From assembly GCA_045598325.1 (NCBI GenBank), contig JAZLLT010000092.1:1-64000 (forward strand): 64,000 nt of DNA, in the 5' to 3' direction. Shown here piece after piece: positions 1 through 9,332 of the stretch (position 1 is the first letter of the stretch; each line of letters opens with the position of its first letter). Under the pieces are notes generated by a model. The model worked only from the letters and a program-made list of their open reading frames with translations, was not told the origin of the DNA and made no database searches. The stretch comes from RUG14130 sp045598325. GTDB lineage: Bacteria; Bacillota; Clostridia; Christensenellales; Aristaeellaceae. Made by a program: the position numbers and the translations under genes.

Positions 1-492
1 ATCCATCAAACGTTCCACAAACTCCGGCTCCGTCAGCATATCACACAAAAGGTTTTCCATGCCGCGCAGCGTCCACGCGCGTTCAAACAGCGAAAATCCG
101 ATTCCCGCGATGCGGAAACGGTCACCTGCTTCGCCCACAAGGCGTTCCAGTTCTCCGCAGATAAATGCTTCATCCACCGGCGGAAGCTCAAAACTATCAA
201 GGTCATCGGTATCTTCCAGAATGATGCCGTCTATTACGCCGATATCCTTGTCGACGCCCGTCTTATTCCAGATAACACCGTACTCATCACGGAAGAATTC
301 CGGCTTTACTTCCACCTGCGGTTTGATCAGATCGACCATGGTTATGTGATTATTGAGTGTGCTCTCATAGTCCGCTTTGCCGCTGTGACGGAGCATCTTT
401 TCTTTCATCTGCCGTGTGAAAGAAACGGAATACGGAACGATGTCCGTCTTTTGAAACGCGAGAGCCGCTATCACTCTTTCACGCCTTGTCAT
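1..492 (-). CDS. URO-D superfamily protein, N-terminal part (runs off left edge)
   Basis: The minus-strand frame from an ATG at 492 stays open to the window edge (164 codons). It begins MTRRERVIAALAFQKTDIVP, the standard opening of uroporphyrinogen-decarboxylase-superfamily proteins, including corrinoid methyltransferases. GAGG lies upstream of the start (about position 507). It is 61 bp behind the GH28 gene and is the last visible gene of the operon. True HemE is unlikely: no other haem gene is nearby, and a second URO-D family member sits in the other glycan operon at 54.6 kb. The catalytic half is outside the window, so whether it carries methyltransferase zinc ligands cannot be seen. Family is fairly sure; substrate is unknown. 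Confidence 0.75.
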   Translation of the reverse strand, partial: MTRRERVIAALAFQKTDIVPYSVSFTRQMKEKMLRHSGKADYESTLNNHITMVDLIKPQVEVKPEFFRDEYGVIWNKTGVDKDIGVIDGIILEDTDDLDSFELPPVDEAFICGELERLVGEAGDRFRIAGIGFSLFERAWTLRGMENLLCDMLTEPEFVERLMD

Positions 493-553
493 ACCGTCTG
501 TTTACCTCATTGCTTCATATGGATTGTGTGTACGATGCGGTTGCCGGCACAGC

Positions 554-1990
554 TTACCCGATTACTTCGATGTCATCGGCATAATCACCGATATCGATTT
601 TGACATCCTCGATGGACTTTGCCTTTTTGCCGTTCATCACATAGTTTTCATAGCGCACGCCCCGGACAGTGTTTTCCGGTCCATAGCCGGCGATATGAGA
701 ACCGATTTCGGGAGTCACCCGGATATTGCGGAACACTACATCGCGGATGTTGCCCGCTTCGACATCCTTCGACCAGAAATCCTTCGTTACCATAACATTG
801 GTTGCAAGGTGGCACTCATGCTCGATGCGAATATCATCGAACACTACATTTTTGACCAGCGCCTTGTCGCAGATATAGACCACCAGCGAGCCAAGCTCCA
901 GCGTCCAGTCCGCATAGCTGCGGATAACATCACAATCCGTGAAGAACACATCGCTGATATCGTTCACGGATTCCGCGCAGATGCCATAGCACCGCACTTT
1001 ATCGTTCCAGACGATGCACCTGCGGCAGTCGATATTCTTTCCACCGACGACGGGTGGTTTGATCATTGCCTTCACGACGACCGCATCATCACCCGTGCGG
1101 ATGAAGCAATCGTGAATACTTGCGTTCATGGTGCTGACAATATCGATGCCGTCACTGTTTTCGCGATAACCGAACAGTTTGACATTGTCCACCTCTACCC
1201 CGTCACAGCCGGAAATATTCACGGTCCAGGCAGGCACATTTACAAATGTCACATCCCGAACGAGCACATTCGTACAGTTTCTGAATACCAGCGGATTGCG
1301 CTCATGCCAGTCAAGAAGAGAGAAGTCCAAAATGCCGAGGCCTTCGACAGAGACATTCTTTTTCCCCGACGCGAGCAGACAGGTGCGGTAATTGGGCTTC
1401 CCGGCCCAGTCTTTGGGATTCAGGCAGGGTTCATCCTGCGGGTGGGGCTGCGCAATTACGATTGCTCCCGAAGCGAGGTAAACCGTCTGTCCGTCCTCAA
1501 AATCGAAGACGCTGATTTCATGGACACCGGGTCCGAAGTAAAGACCGTTGACTTCCTCCGGCTTTTTCTCCGCGCGGACAGGATTCACGGAAACCGTGAG
1601 CGGCTGTTCGATACCGCCGTCAACAAGGATCGTAATATGTCCCGTGCGGGCCAGTTCAAATTTCACCTTTTTTTCTTCGACCGTACATACAACCCCGTAG
1701 CTTTGGGGCAGTATCTCGGCACTTGCGAGACCGTCTATGCGTACTGCTTCAAAGCAAACGGGTTCATCGCCCTCGTAGCTGATTTGCGCAAAGCTATGGG
1801 GACCTCCTCTGGTTACGGGAGCGGAGTATACAGGTACAGGTTCGCCATCCGCATACAAAAGCCAGTCAGAAGAGATCCTCACGCTCTCCTTTGCCGCGTC
1901 ATGGGGTTCGTTTCCCTGATTTCGTTCCAGTTCTCTGCTGACGGTTTTTTCCACGCTGGAGACAAACGGCGGTATGATAATCCTCTTCAT
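554..1990 (-). CDS. Glycoside hydrolase family 28 (polygalacturonase-like), cytosolic
   Basis: A 478-aa protein with a right-handed beta-helix pattern of short repeats and the GH28 signatures NSDGID and GDDAVVVK, which supply the catalytic aspartates. GH28 enzymes hydrolyse alpha-linked galacturonic acid or rhamnogalacturonan chains by inversion. There is no signal peptide (it starts MKRIIIPPFVSS), so it probably trims imported oligogalacturonides inside the cell. AAGGAG precedes the ATG. It starts 2 bp after the GH39-like gene and is clearly in the same operon. It is a distant relative of the secreted GH28 at 6.9 kb. Family is sure; exact substrate (homogalacturonan, xylogalacturonan, rhamnogalacturonan) is not. 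Confidence 0.85.
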   Translation of the reverse strand: MKRIIIPPFVSSVEKTVSRELERNQGNEPHDAAKESVRISSDWLLYADGEPVPVYSAPVTRGGPHSFAQISYEGDEPVCFEAVRIDGLASAEILPQSYGVVCTVEEKKVKFELARTGHITILVDGGIEQPLTVSVNPVRAEKKPEEVNGLYFGPGVHEISVFDFEDGQTVYLASGAIVIAQPHPQDEPCLNPKDWAGKPNYRTCLLASGKKNVSVEGLGILDFSLLDWHERNPLVFRNCTNVLVRDVTFVNVPAWTVNISGCDGVEVDNVKLFGYRENSDGIDIVSTMNASIHDCFIRTGDDAVVVKAMIKPPVVGGKNIDCRRCIVWNDKVRCYGICAESVNDISDVFFTDCDVIRSYADWTLELGSLVVYICDKALVKNVVFDDIRIEHECHLATNVMVTKDFWSKDVEAGNIRDVVFRNIRVTPEIGSHIAGYGPENTVRGVRYENYVMNGKKAKSIEDVKIDIGDYADDIEVIG

Positions 1991-1992
1991 AT

Positions 1993-3939
1993 TTAACGCT
2001 CCTTATCGAATTTGATTTTCAGTGTCTGGTCCTTATCCGCGTCAAGCAATCCATAAGTCATGGTCAGGACACCGTCAAAGCCGGCAGGCGTTTCCAGCAC
2101 CAGCTTCTCATTCATTGTCAGGGGACGTATGGCCGCCTGTCCGCACACCCCGGCAGGAACATCGTTTACCGCATAGCATATCTCGCTCAGTGTCGTGCCG
2201 TCCCTGTCTTCATAGCGCACGAGCAGGAACGCGTTGATCGGTTCCTCAGCGCCGTTCAAAAGCTGCGGATAACCCGCAAGTGAGTCGGGAAGATTGCTTA
2301 ACACGACCTTGCCCATAGCAAGTCCTTTATCTGCATTGCCCATTCCGGCATACGCGGTAAAGGAACCCAGATCGAATTCGCTGAAGGATGTCGTTTTTCG
2401 GTTTTCGAAATAATACTCCCTGCGGAGCACCGTTGCGACTCCGCCGTTTATGGCGATATCATTCACGAGCTGCGTGACCGGAGCCGCCTCATAATTGAGT
2501 CCGCTCTTTTCGACTTTCACATAGACAAGCCCGTTTGTGGGAAGCGATATCTCATACCGCAGTCCCGCCGTATGGACGCTGTTTTCCGCGAAAATCACGT
2601 CGGCTTCATCACTGCCGCCGTTTCTGCCATAGTTGCTGTGCTGTTCATCAATGGCGTATACCGTTATGTCACAGACATCAAACGGCAGATGCTCCAGCGC
2701 CAGAGTGAACATTCTTTCCTTGTAAGTCCTGTTATAGAGCATCACACCGGCTCTGTCTTCATCCGCAGACGCGAATCCCTTAATGCCCTTGGAAGTCTTC
2801 AGCTCCACTCTGCCGATAGGCATGTCATTGTAGAACGACAGCAGATGATAACCCGCAAACCGTTTGCCGGTGCGGCTGTCGATCATTTGGATCCCTTTTT
2901 CGCTTGCCACACGGAAGCAGGCCCAGTTGACATCCGTGATCTGCGGCGTATCGGCAAAGTAGCACAAAGCATCCATCATGGGAGAAATCGCCTTCTCCGT
3001 GGAGGTTGTGCCATCGGACATGGAAATATTGAATTCATTCAGGTGAAGACCCGTAGAGGCAAATGTCGCACCGTATTTTTCAAGAGCCGCGTTCGCCAGT
3101 ACAGTATAGGCCTCGTAATTACCGGGAACATAGCAATGATAGGATATAAAGTCAAGAGGAAGCTTTTCCTCTTCAACAAATTTCAGAAATTGATGTACTT
3201 TGCCGTCTTCGACCGCAGTCGAGAAGGTGGCAAGAGATAAGCCGCCGACAGCGGCGTAGGGATTTGCCTTCCGTATCCCCTGCGCGGCATATTTATAGAT
3301 TTCCAGATATTCTTCCCACGTTCCTCCATAGAAGGCCATGGAATTGGTGCTTGCATCGAACCAGTCCGGTTCGTTCCATATTTCATTTGCCGCAAGGGGC
3401 CAGCTCTTGCCGGCATAGTGAGACGCGATTTCTCCGCAGATTTCGCCCCACTTATCCATATCCTTCGGCGGATATTTCCAGTAGCTGCTGTATGTGCGCT
3501 GCTTGTCATACAGCGCGTTGGGCGTAGCAAAATAGACCAGATACGGCAGGCAGCCGTTCTTGTAGAATTGTTTAAGGGACGCGTCCAGCGCCATGAATGC
3601 CATAGTCGGATTCCCGCTGTCCCCCGTACCGAGAGCGCCCCCGATGCCGCCGTTGCCCATGAACAGATCGACACGCATACTCTCGGAGCGCAGGTCCTTC
3701 AGGAGGGCCGCGTCGCGTACGAATTCAGCGGCATAACTGCCCACAAAGGAATGCGAAGGCGAAAACACATTCTGGCGTTTGAACAGAGGCACTCCGGTGT
3801 ATTTGCCGAAATCTGCGATAATATCCGCGCCGCCGCTTACGCCCGCCGCACGGACCGTTGTTTCCGCTGTACACATTGATGCCGCCATCAGACAAAGAAT
3901 GATGACGATCGCGCTTATCTTTTTCAAGCCGTCCCGCAT
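1993..3939 (-). CDS. Secreted GH39-like glycosidase
   Basis: A 648-aa protein with an N-terminal signal peptide ending near CTAETTVRA. It has a clan GH-A TIM barrel: NEIWNEPD supplies the acid/base (E190) and LHLNEFN the nucleophile (E302), as in GH39 beta-xylosidases and related enzymes. The last ~200 residues look like a beta-sandwich. GGAGG lies before the ATG. It follows the LamG gene, and the same LamG then GH39 order recurs at 33.4-30.7 kb with a 626-aa paralogue. Retaining hydrolysis of an exposed beta- or alpha-linked sugar outside the cell is likely. GH39 assignment is by motif; a related clan GH-A family is possible. Confidence 0.75.
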   Translation of the reverse strand: MRDGLKKISAIVIILCLMAASMCTAETTVRAAGVSGGADIIADFGKYTGVPLFKRQNVFSPSHSFVGSYAAEFVRDAALLKDLRSESMRVDLFMGNGGIGGALGTGDSGNPTMAFMALDASLKQFYKNGCLPYLVYFATPNALYDKQRTYSSYWKYPPKDMDKWGEICGEIASHYAGKSWPLAANEIWNEPDWFDASTNSMAFYGGTWEEYLEIYKYAAQGIRKANPYAAVGGLSLATFSTAVEDGKVHQFLKFVEEEKLPLDFISYHCYVPGNYEAYTVLANAALEKYGATFASTGLHLNEFNISMSDGTTSTEKAISPMMDALCYFADTPQITDVNWACFRVASEKGIQMIDSRTGKRFAGYHLLSFYNDMPIGRVELKTSKGIKGFASADEDRAGVMLYNRTYKERMFTLALEHLPFDVCDITVYAIDEQHSNYGRNGGSDEADVIFAENSVHTAGLRYEISLPTNGLVYVKVEKSGLNYEAAPVTQLVNDIAINGGVATVLRREYYFENRKTTSFSEFDLGSFTAYAGMGNADKGLAMGKVVLSNLPDSLAGYPQLLNGAEEPINAFLLVRYEDRDGTTLSEICYAVNDVPAGVCGQAAIRPLTMNEKLVLETPAGFDGVLTMTYGLLDADKDQTLKIKFDKER

Positions 3940-4017
3940 ATTTCAAACCTCCGTCAGTACAGATAACCGGGGAGGGCGGGCCTTCCCGCCTTCTCCCCGG
4001 CATGGTTATTATGAGAA

Positions 4018-4803
4018 TTACTTGAGCGCTTCGATGGCTGCCATGTCGTACACTGCGCCGCCGATGACCTTGACTTCGTCAACGGAACCGGTGAAGCCTT
4101 CGCACACAACATCGAAGTTGCCGCCCATGAACCAATCCCACTGGGCCCAGTTGCCGCCTACGCAGAAGGTGAAGTCAGAGGAGATCTTCTCTTCTTCATC
4201 AGCGTATACTTCGGCGATCTTCACATCGTCAACAAAGGTGGTGACGAGGCAGGCGTCGCTGTCGTAAACCATCACATAGTGATGCCAGTCAGCAGGATCG
4301 CCTTCCGCGTTGGAAGCACTTCCCCACCAGTCGCTGCCGCCGACCTTCATGATAGCGAACACGGAAGCGGTGCCGTCTTCTGCCTTGTTGGTGTTGACCA
4401 GCATGGTGAAGCCGAGGTCGCTGCCGTTGATGCCTTCGTCTATAACGCGGCTGTTGCCGGTGCGGGCATTTTCGATATCCACCTTGGCATAGAAGGAAAC
4501 GGTAATGGACTTGCCTGCATAGGTGTCAATGAAATCGTTGTTTGCATCGTCCTGAGCCAGCAGACCGGATGCGCCGCCAAAGTAGACCGCGCCGCCGAAC
4601 TTGCCTTCAACTGCCTTGATGCCATCGGGATTGACGGCCTTTACAAGGTTATTGCCGTTTGCGGATGCGTCGGCACCGAGGTTTTCCGCATCATCGAAGG
4701 TGAAGTAGGCCAGCAGAACGGGCGCTTCTTCAGCGGTCGACACGCAGCACAGGGACAGGAGCAGACATGCTACGAGGGTAAGAGCGATGAGAGTCTTTTT
4801 CAT
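4018..4803 (-). CDS. Secreted LamG/concanavalin-A-like domain protein
   Basis: A 261-aa protein with a clear signal peptide (MKKTLIALTLVACLLLSLCC, cleaved about STAEE). The rest is one jelly-roll domain of the LamG-3 type: LLAYFTFDD at its start, SITVSFYAKV in the middle, and a WHHYVMVYD strand near residue 180. Such domains bind polysaccharide or glycoprotein glycans; no catalytic residues are seen. AAGGAGGATG lies just before the start. It is placed between GH36 and the GH39-like gene and may act as a free carbohydrate-binding partner of the secreted enzyme. A 251-aa paralogue is at 32.6 kb in the same relation to a GH39-like gene. Confidence 0.75.
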   Translation of the reverse strand: MKKTLIALTLVACLLLSLCCVSTAEEAPVLLAYFTFDDAENLGADASANGNNLVKAVNPDGIKAVEGKFGGAVYFGGASGLLAQDDANNDFIDTYAGKSITVSFYAKVDIENARTGNSRVIDEGINGSDLGFTMLVNTNKAEDGTASVFAIMKVGGSDWWGSASNAEGDPADWHHYVMVYDSDACLVTTFVDDVKIAEVYADEEEKISSDFTFCVGGNWAQWDWFMGGNFDVVCEGFTGSVDEVKVIGGAVYDMAAIEALK

Positions 4804-4851
4804 TGAGACATCCTCCTTTTTTATATTAACTCCGGTATGCCGGAATTAATT

Positions 4852-6912
4852 TCATTTTTCCAGAAGCAGCGCGGCAGACATATACTCCTCGGGCAGATAG
4901 ACCTTGAGTTTGCCGCCTTCAAGCGTTGCCTCCGCGGGTGCGGGCATATACCGGTCCGCGATCTTCCACCCGGAGTAATCGCCCGGAACTTCGATATACG
5001 CCTCATGCTTTTCAAAGGCGTGCACGGTGATGAGCTTTCGACTGCCGCCCGTGCGTACCGCGCACTGCCATCCATGCGCGTTCGCATAGGCCGTAATGCC
5101 GCTGCGGTACACTTTAGTGGAGCCGTCTTTGATAACGGGAGCCGCGAGACGGTAGAAGCGGATAGCTTCCCTGACCGCGTCCATCTGCTGTTCCGACAGC
5201 TTCGCGACCTCACCGGAAATGCACATGCGTCCCAGCAGCGTAGCCGACAAGGACCACATGATGCGCTTGATGCTGTCCTTACTGCGCAGTACGGACCAGA
5301 TCTGGCTTTGACGAGGAAGGATCAATCTGTGCAGGTCAGCCGCGATCAGCGGGATCTCGGGGCACTCATGAGCATCCGAGAAGGACGCCATGCTGCAGCG
5401 CTTCATCATCCCGGTTTCCAGTCTGTGTCCGCCTGAGGAGCAGTTTTCCACGATAAGCTCCGGCATCTCCTCATGCATCCTGTCGAAAAACGCATAGGTG
5501 CCGAGGATACCCTGCCGCTGCGCCTCACCCAAAGACTCAAAGCCGTCAAAGCCGAGACCATAGGTATTATTGTAATCGACCTTGATATATCCGAATCCGT
5601 TTTCTTTCATCAGATCGATGACATGGGTCTTCAGATATTCCTGCGCATCATCTCTGGACAGATTCAAAAACACTCTGTTGGTCTCGTTGATGGGCTTGCC
5701 GTCCTCCTTGACAAACAGTTCGGGATGCGCTGCAAATACGGCACTCCTGTCGGACGCCACTTCCGCTTCGAACCAAATGCCGGGAATCATGCCCGCTTTT
5801 CTGATTTTATCCGTCACGGGCTTGAGTCCGTCCGGGAACGAGCTCTTTCTGATATCCCAATCCCCGGTGCATTCTTCCCACCTCGCGTTTTGTCCGTACC
5901 AGCCGGCATCGATGACGAAATAGCTGAGACCGAGGTCTCTGATCGCGTCAAGCTCCGCGCTGATGGTTTTCTCCGTAGGTGCGCCCCAGGTATCGCAATA
6001 TTCATTATACATGGGAGCAAGCGTTTCTTCTGCCTCCCCCACGATTTTCAGATTCGCTTTCTGAACATCCAGCAGTGCTTCACACGCTTCATCCACGCCG
6101 CCGCGTACAACCGTCAGTGCCGCCTCGGGAAGTGTGATGCTTTCGCCCGGTGCCAGTGTTTTGCGCCAGTGTCCTTCCTCAAATCCCGCAAGGCCGCCCG
6201 CCAGTGCGAGGTCATCCTTCTGGCGGAACAGTTCCATGTTCCACGACCCTGCCCATGCAAGAGACGCAGCCCATGTCACATTCCGCTTCGTATCTTCAAG
6301 CGCCATCACGGGGAAATAGCCGCGAACGGGCATCGTGCCGTACTGTCCGATTTTCACGGTCTTGGTTGCCCATCTGGACCAGGAAACTTCCATGTTGAGC
6401 TGTTCGATCGTCTGGCACTCGTGCCTGCCTTCGCAGGACCAGAAGGAAGAGAACCGGTGCAGCTTCAGGCAATCATTGGCGGGTCCTGCCTCAAAGGGCG
6501 TCATGCCGCCGATGCAGAAAGTAGATGCCTGATCGAGGGTTATGTTTTCTTTGCCGCGGTTTTCGATAACGGTTTTGCAGTGCAGCGCGCGTTCCCTAAC
6601 GGAAAGCATCTGGGTGCGGTGCAGACCCGATTCATTTTCCTGATCAATGGTAACGCTGTCCGCAGATGTCTCGATGCCGGTCAGTTTCATGCCGGCAGCC
6701 GAGGAAGAGCCGAGCATCGTGATACCCCTGCTGTAAGGGACCTCGTGCCTGTTGCCGTGGATGTGCAGCTGCGCCATCGCATAGGAGCTGCCGGTCTTCT
6801 CTTCCGCAATCTGTTTTTCCATTCCTGCGGGAACCAGCAAAAGCGATGTTCTGCCGTCTCTGTCGCAGACAGCCGCGCTGATGTTTCCCAGTTGAACCAT
6901 TTGCCTGATCAT
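4852..6912 (-). CDS. Alpha-galactosidase, glycoside hydrolase family 36
   Basis: A 686-aa protein, normal for GH36, without a signal peptide. It has an N-terminal beta-supersandwich and then a TIM barrel with YFVIDAGWYG (near 332), FGYIKVDYN (nucleophile D446) and SSGGHRLETG followed by FSDAHE (acid/base D513). It removes terminal alpha-galactosyl residues from oligosaccharides with retention, in the cytosol. AGAGGGA precedes the ATG. It lies 21 bp behind the secreted GH28 and 48 bp before the LamG gene, inside operon A. Related specificities such as alpha-N-acetylgalactosaminidase cannot be excluded from sequence alone. Confidence 0.85.
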   Translation of the reverse strand: MIRQMVQLGNISAAVCDRDGRTSLLLVPAGMEKQIAEEKTGSSYAMAQLHIHGNRHEVPYSRGITMLGSSSAAGMKLTGIETSADSVTIDQENESGLHRTQMLSVRERALHCKTVIENRGKENITLDQASTFCIGGMTPFEAGPANDCLKLHRFSSFWSCEGRHECQTIEQLNMEVSWSRWATKTVKIGQYGTMPVRGYFPVMALEDTKRNVTWAASLAWAGSWNMELFRQKDDLALAGGLAGFEEGHWRKTLAPGESITLPEAALTVVRGGVDEACEALLDVQKANLKIVGEAEETLAPMYNEYCDTWGAPTEKTISAELDAIRDLGLSYFVIDAGWYGQNARWEECTGDWDIRKSSFPDGLKPVTDKIRKAGMIPGIWFEAEVASDRSAVFAAHPELFVKEDGKPINETNRVFLNLSRDDAQEYLKTHVIDLMKENGFGYIKVDYNNTYGLGFDGFESLGEAQRQGILGTYAFFDRMHEEMPELIVENCSSGGHRLETGMMKRCSMASFSDAHECPEIPLIAADLHRLILPRQSQIWSVLRSKDSIKRIMWSLSATLLGRMCISGEVAKLSEQQMDAVREAIRFYRLAAPVIKDGSTKVYRSGITAYANAHGWQCAVRTGGSRKLITVHAFEKHEAYIEVPGDYSGWKIADRYMPAPAEATLEGGKLKVYLPEEYMSAALLLEK

Positions 6913-6933
6913 AGAAATCCCTCTTTCCGCTCT

Positions 6934-8388
6934 TTATTTGAAACGGATGTTCTTTGTGTATTGATTGATTTTCATGTAGGGGTTCATGAGGCCCAGGATC
7001 CTTGTTCCGTTGACAACCACATTGTCGAACAGAACGTCCTCCACCAGCTTGTCATCGCTCCATCCGCGCATCAGTATCTCATTTGCGATTTTGCCTTCAT
7101 TCGGGCTCTTGCAGCTGATGTTTCTGAGTGTCACGCCCTTGATGCCGCCGGGGAATGATTGATTACCCTGAATGCTGCCAAACCAGAAGCTGTTTTTGAA
7201 ATTGAAACAGACAAGTCTCTGACAGTTGTTTACGCGGATGTCCTCCCACAGGATGTTGCGGATGTAGGTACCGTGCAGCGTCACAATGGACATGACCGCG
7301 CGTTCGTCCAGCTTCTCATGGTTATCTCTGTCGTCGTAGGAATAGAGCACATCGATATCCTTGAAGGAGATATCGTCGTAGTATGCCGCCATGCTCTCTT
7401 CTCCGATGACCATAGCATTGTTGCAGTCATTCCAAAGCGTGCAGCCGCTCACATGGATATGCTCATTGGCGGGAGCTTCCGCGGGTGTTTGAGTTCCCGC
7501 AAGACCCTTGATGGTGATACAGTCATCACAGGAGCGCAGGAAGCAGTCCGTTACCGTAACATTCCGGCTGTTGCTGATATCCAGAGCGTCAACGCTCGCG
7601 TATCTTCCGCTGACCACATGATAGTTGCTGATATCCACATCGTCACAGAAATACACATGCGTTGTCCAGATCTGATTCTTATGCGTGTGGGCGATGACAC
7701 CGCTCAGAGACACATGATTGGCATGGTTGAAGCAGATAACAATGTTGCCGTACTGCGGGTTATCGGCATTGATCTTATCCATCATGATGATACCGCTCCC
7801 GCAGATTTTCACGTTGTCCGCATACTCCACCGCGATGGGCGCATTGACAACGGCGCCGGCCGCAACATACATGGTCATGCCGCTGGTCAACTTGATCTGC
7901 TTGCCGCCGAGGTCGTGATAACCGGGGCCGAAATAAACCGTCGTAAATGCGTTTTTGATTTTCTGCTCCTCTTCATCAATGGGATTCGTGAAGATATGGA
8001 GCGTCGTCGACTGGTATCTTCCGTCGAATACGAAGCTATAATCCCCGCCCGGCTCATTCAGATGCATATGGATAACCTTGTCCGTGACATCCCATTCGAG
8101 GTTCTCATCCGCAGGCAGGATTTCCACCTGTGCGAAGGCGAACAGAGGTTTGATGGCAACATCCACTTCGGTACCGGGTTTGAAATTAAAATAAGTGAAA
8201 TTGATCTCTTCAAAATCAAAGTTGTAGTCGGAATAAATGCCCGCTTCCCTGCCGTTTACGGTAACCTCAAACCATACATCCTCACAGGGAGTTCCCGCAG
8301 GCACCGGATAAACCTGCAGATCCTCTTCGGCTGCCGCCAAAGCGCACAGAAACAGAAGCACGAGCGCCGCGATCAATACTTTTTTCAT
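6934..8388 (-). CDS. Secreted glycoside hydrolase family 28 (pectinase-like)
   Basis: Starts at the ATG at 8388, giving MKKVLIAALVLLFLCALAAA as signal peptide and a 484-aa product; AAGGAG lies 9 bp upstream, and an in-frame extension further upstream would run backwards through the AraC gene. A beta-sandwich of ~130 residues is followed by a GH28 beta-helix with VDALDISNS and RSCDDCITIKG, the catalytic aspartate pair. Likely attacks galacturonan-type chains outside the cell. The start overlaps the AraC stop as ATGA, so translation is coupled to the regulator. Substrate detail is open. Confidence 0.82.
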   Translation of the reverse strand: MKKVLIAALVLLFLCALAAAEEDLQVYPVPAGTPCEDVWFEVTVNGREAGIYSDYNFDFEEINFTYFNFKPGTEVDVAIKPLFAFAQVEILPADENLEWDVTDKVIHMHLNEPGGDYSFVFDGRYQSTTLHIFTNPIDEEEQKIKNAFTTVYFGPGYHDLGGKQIKLTSGMTMYVAAGAVVNAPIAVEYADNVKICGSGIIMMDKINADNPQYGNIVICFNHANHVSLSGVIAHTHKNQIWTTHVYFCDDVDISNYHVVSGRYASVDALDISNSRNVTVTDCFLRSCDDCITIKGLAGTQTPAEAPANEHIHVSGCTLWNDCNNAMVIGEESMAAYYDDISFKDIDVLYSYDDRDNHEKLDERAVMSIVTLHGTYIRNILWEDIRVNNCQRLVCFNFKNSFWFGSIQGNQSFPGGIKGVTLRNISCKSPNEGKIANEILMRGWSDDKLVEDVLFDNVVVNGTRILGLMNPYMKINQYTKNIRFK

Positions 8389-9269
8389 TTGGAAGTGTCT
8401 CCTTTTTTGCGAAGCAGATATTCTTTGGGCGGGACACCGTATTGCTCCCGGAACCGCTTGGTAAAATACGCGTGGCTGTTGAAGCCGGTTTTTTCCGCAA
8501 GCGCTCCGATAGCGCATGATCCGTTTTCCAATATTTCACATGCTTTTTGAAGCCGGAATTTCAAAAGGTAAGCCGACGGCGACATTTTGAACTGCTTTTT
8601 GAATATCTTATACAGATAACTGCGGCTCAGATGAAGCTCACGGCACAGGTCGTTGATCTCAAACTGTCCGGCGTAGTTTTCGCTGATGAGCATGACGGCG
8701 CGCTGGATATATTCGTCCGTCAGCTTGTTCTCCGTATCGTAAATACCATAATAGCTCAGCATATCCCCCAGCAGGGAATAAACACAGCCAAGCGCCTTGT
8801 ATTCACCGTATTCCGTGCCCCCGATGGCATCCTCGTAGACGCTCTTCAGGTCATTGGCATATTTCGCAAGCTGCTCCTGCGTCATGCGGAACACGGGTGT
8901 TTCGATCAGCCCCATACGGTTAATGGCGGTCACGGCGCGCACGCCCATGATACCCAGCCACCGGTACTCCCATGGGTCGTTATGATCCGCCCGGTAACGG
9001 ACCTCTTTATCGAAGGGGATATAGAATCCGTCCCCTGCCTTCAGCTCATAGACTTTTCCATCCAATTCCAGTTTTCCGGAACCGGAAAGGATGAAATGGA
9101 AAATGTGGAACCCCTTGATGCCTTCCCAGATATGATCCGGCTCGCATTTTTCATATCCGCATTCGATCAGAGACAAATCAAGACCCTTTTCGCTGAAGAT
9201 GGAGTAGTTCATGAATGACTCATTGCTCAGCGAATCACGGTTTTGAAATTTCACGCGGATTTTGATCAC
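8385..9269 (-). CDS. AraC-family transcriptional regulator with N-terminal cupin
   Basis: A GTG at 9269 with GGAGG 8 bp upstream is the best start (294 aa). Residues ~25-110 form an AraC-type sugar-sensing cupin (FHFILSGSGKLELDGK, AGDGFYIP). The last ~100 residues are a double helix-turn-helix (INDLCRELHLSRSYLYKIFK and IGALAEKTGFNSHAYFTKRF). It likely activates its own operon, and perhaps operon B, in response to a sugar. It lies inside the operon, 63 bp behind the solute-binding protein, and its stop overlaps the secreted GH28 start (ATGA). Candidate binding sites are the blocks shared by the promoters at 11.45 and 22.77 kb; that link is inference. Confidence 0.85.
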   Translation of the reverse strand: MIKIRVKFQNRDSLSNESFMNYSIFSEKGLDLSLIECGYEKCEPDHIWEGIKGFHIFHFILSGSGKLELDGKVYELKAGDGFYIPFDKEVRYRADHNDPWEYRWLGIMGVRAVTAINRMGLIETPVFRMTQEQLAKYANDLKSVYEDAIGGTEYGEYKALGCVYSLLGDMLSYYGIYDTENKLTDEYIQRAVMLISENYAGQFEINDLCRELHLSRSYLYKIFKKQFKMSPSAYLLKFRLQKACEILENGSCAIGALAEKTGFNSHAYFTKRFREQYGVPPKEYLLRKKGDTSK

Positions 9270-9332
9270 GGATGGTTCCTCCGGTATATTCCGGCGGTAC
9301 GGAACAAACCGCACCGCCGGACAGAATGCTGA

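Noticed and set aside
524..1996. Long plus-strand frame of 490 codons opposite the GH28 gene
   Set aside because: Antisense shadow: histidine- and isoleucine-rich translation, no RBS, whereas the minus frame has GH28 motifs and an RBS. The same applies to 7159-8550, 16015-17991, 20026-21981, 40366-42306 (plus) and 42579-44324 (minus).
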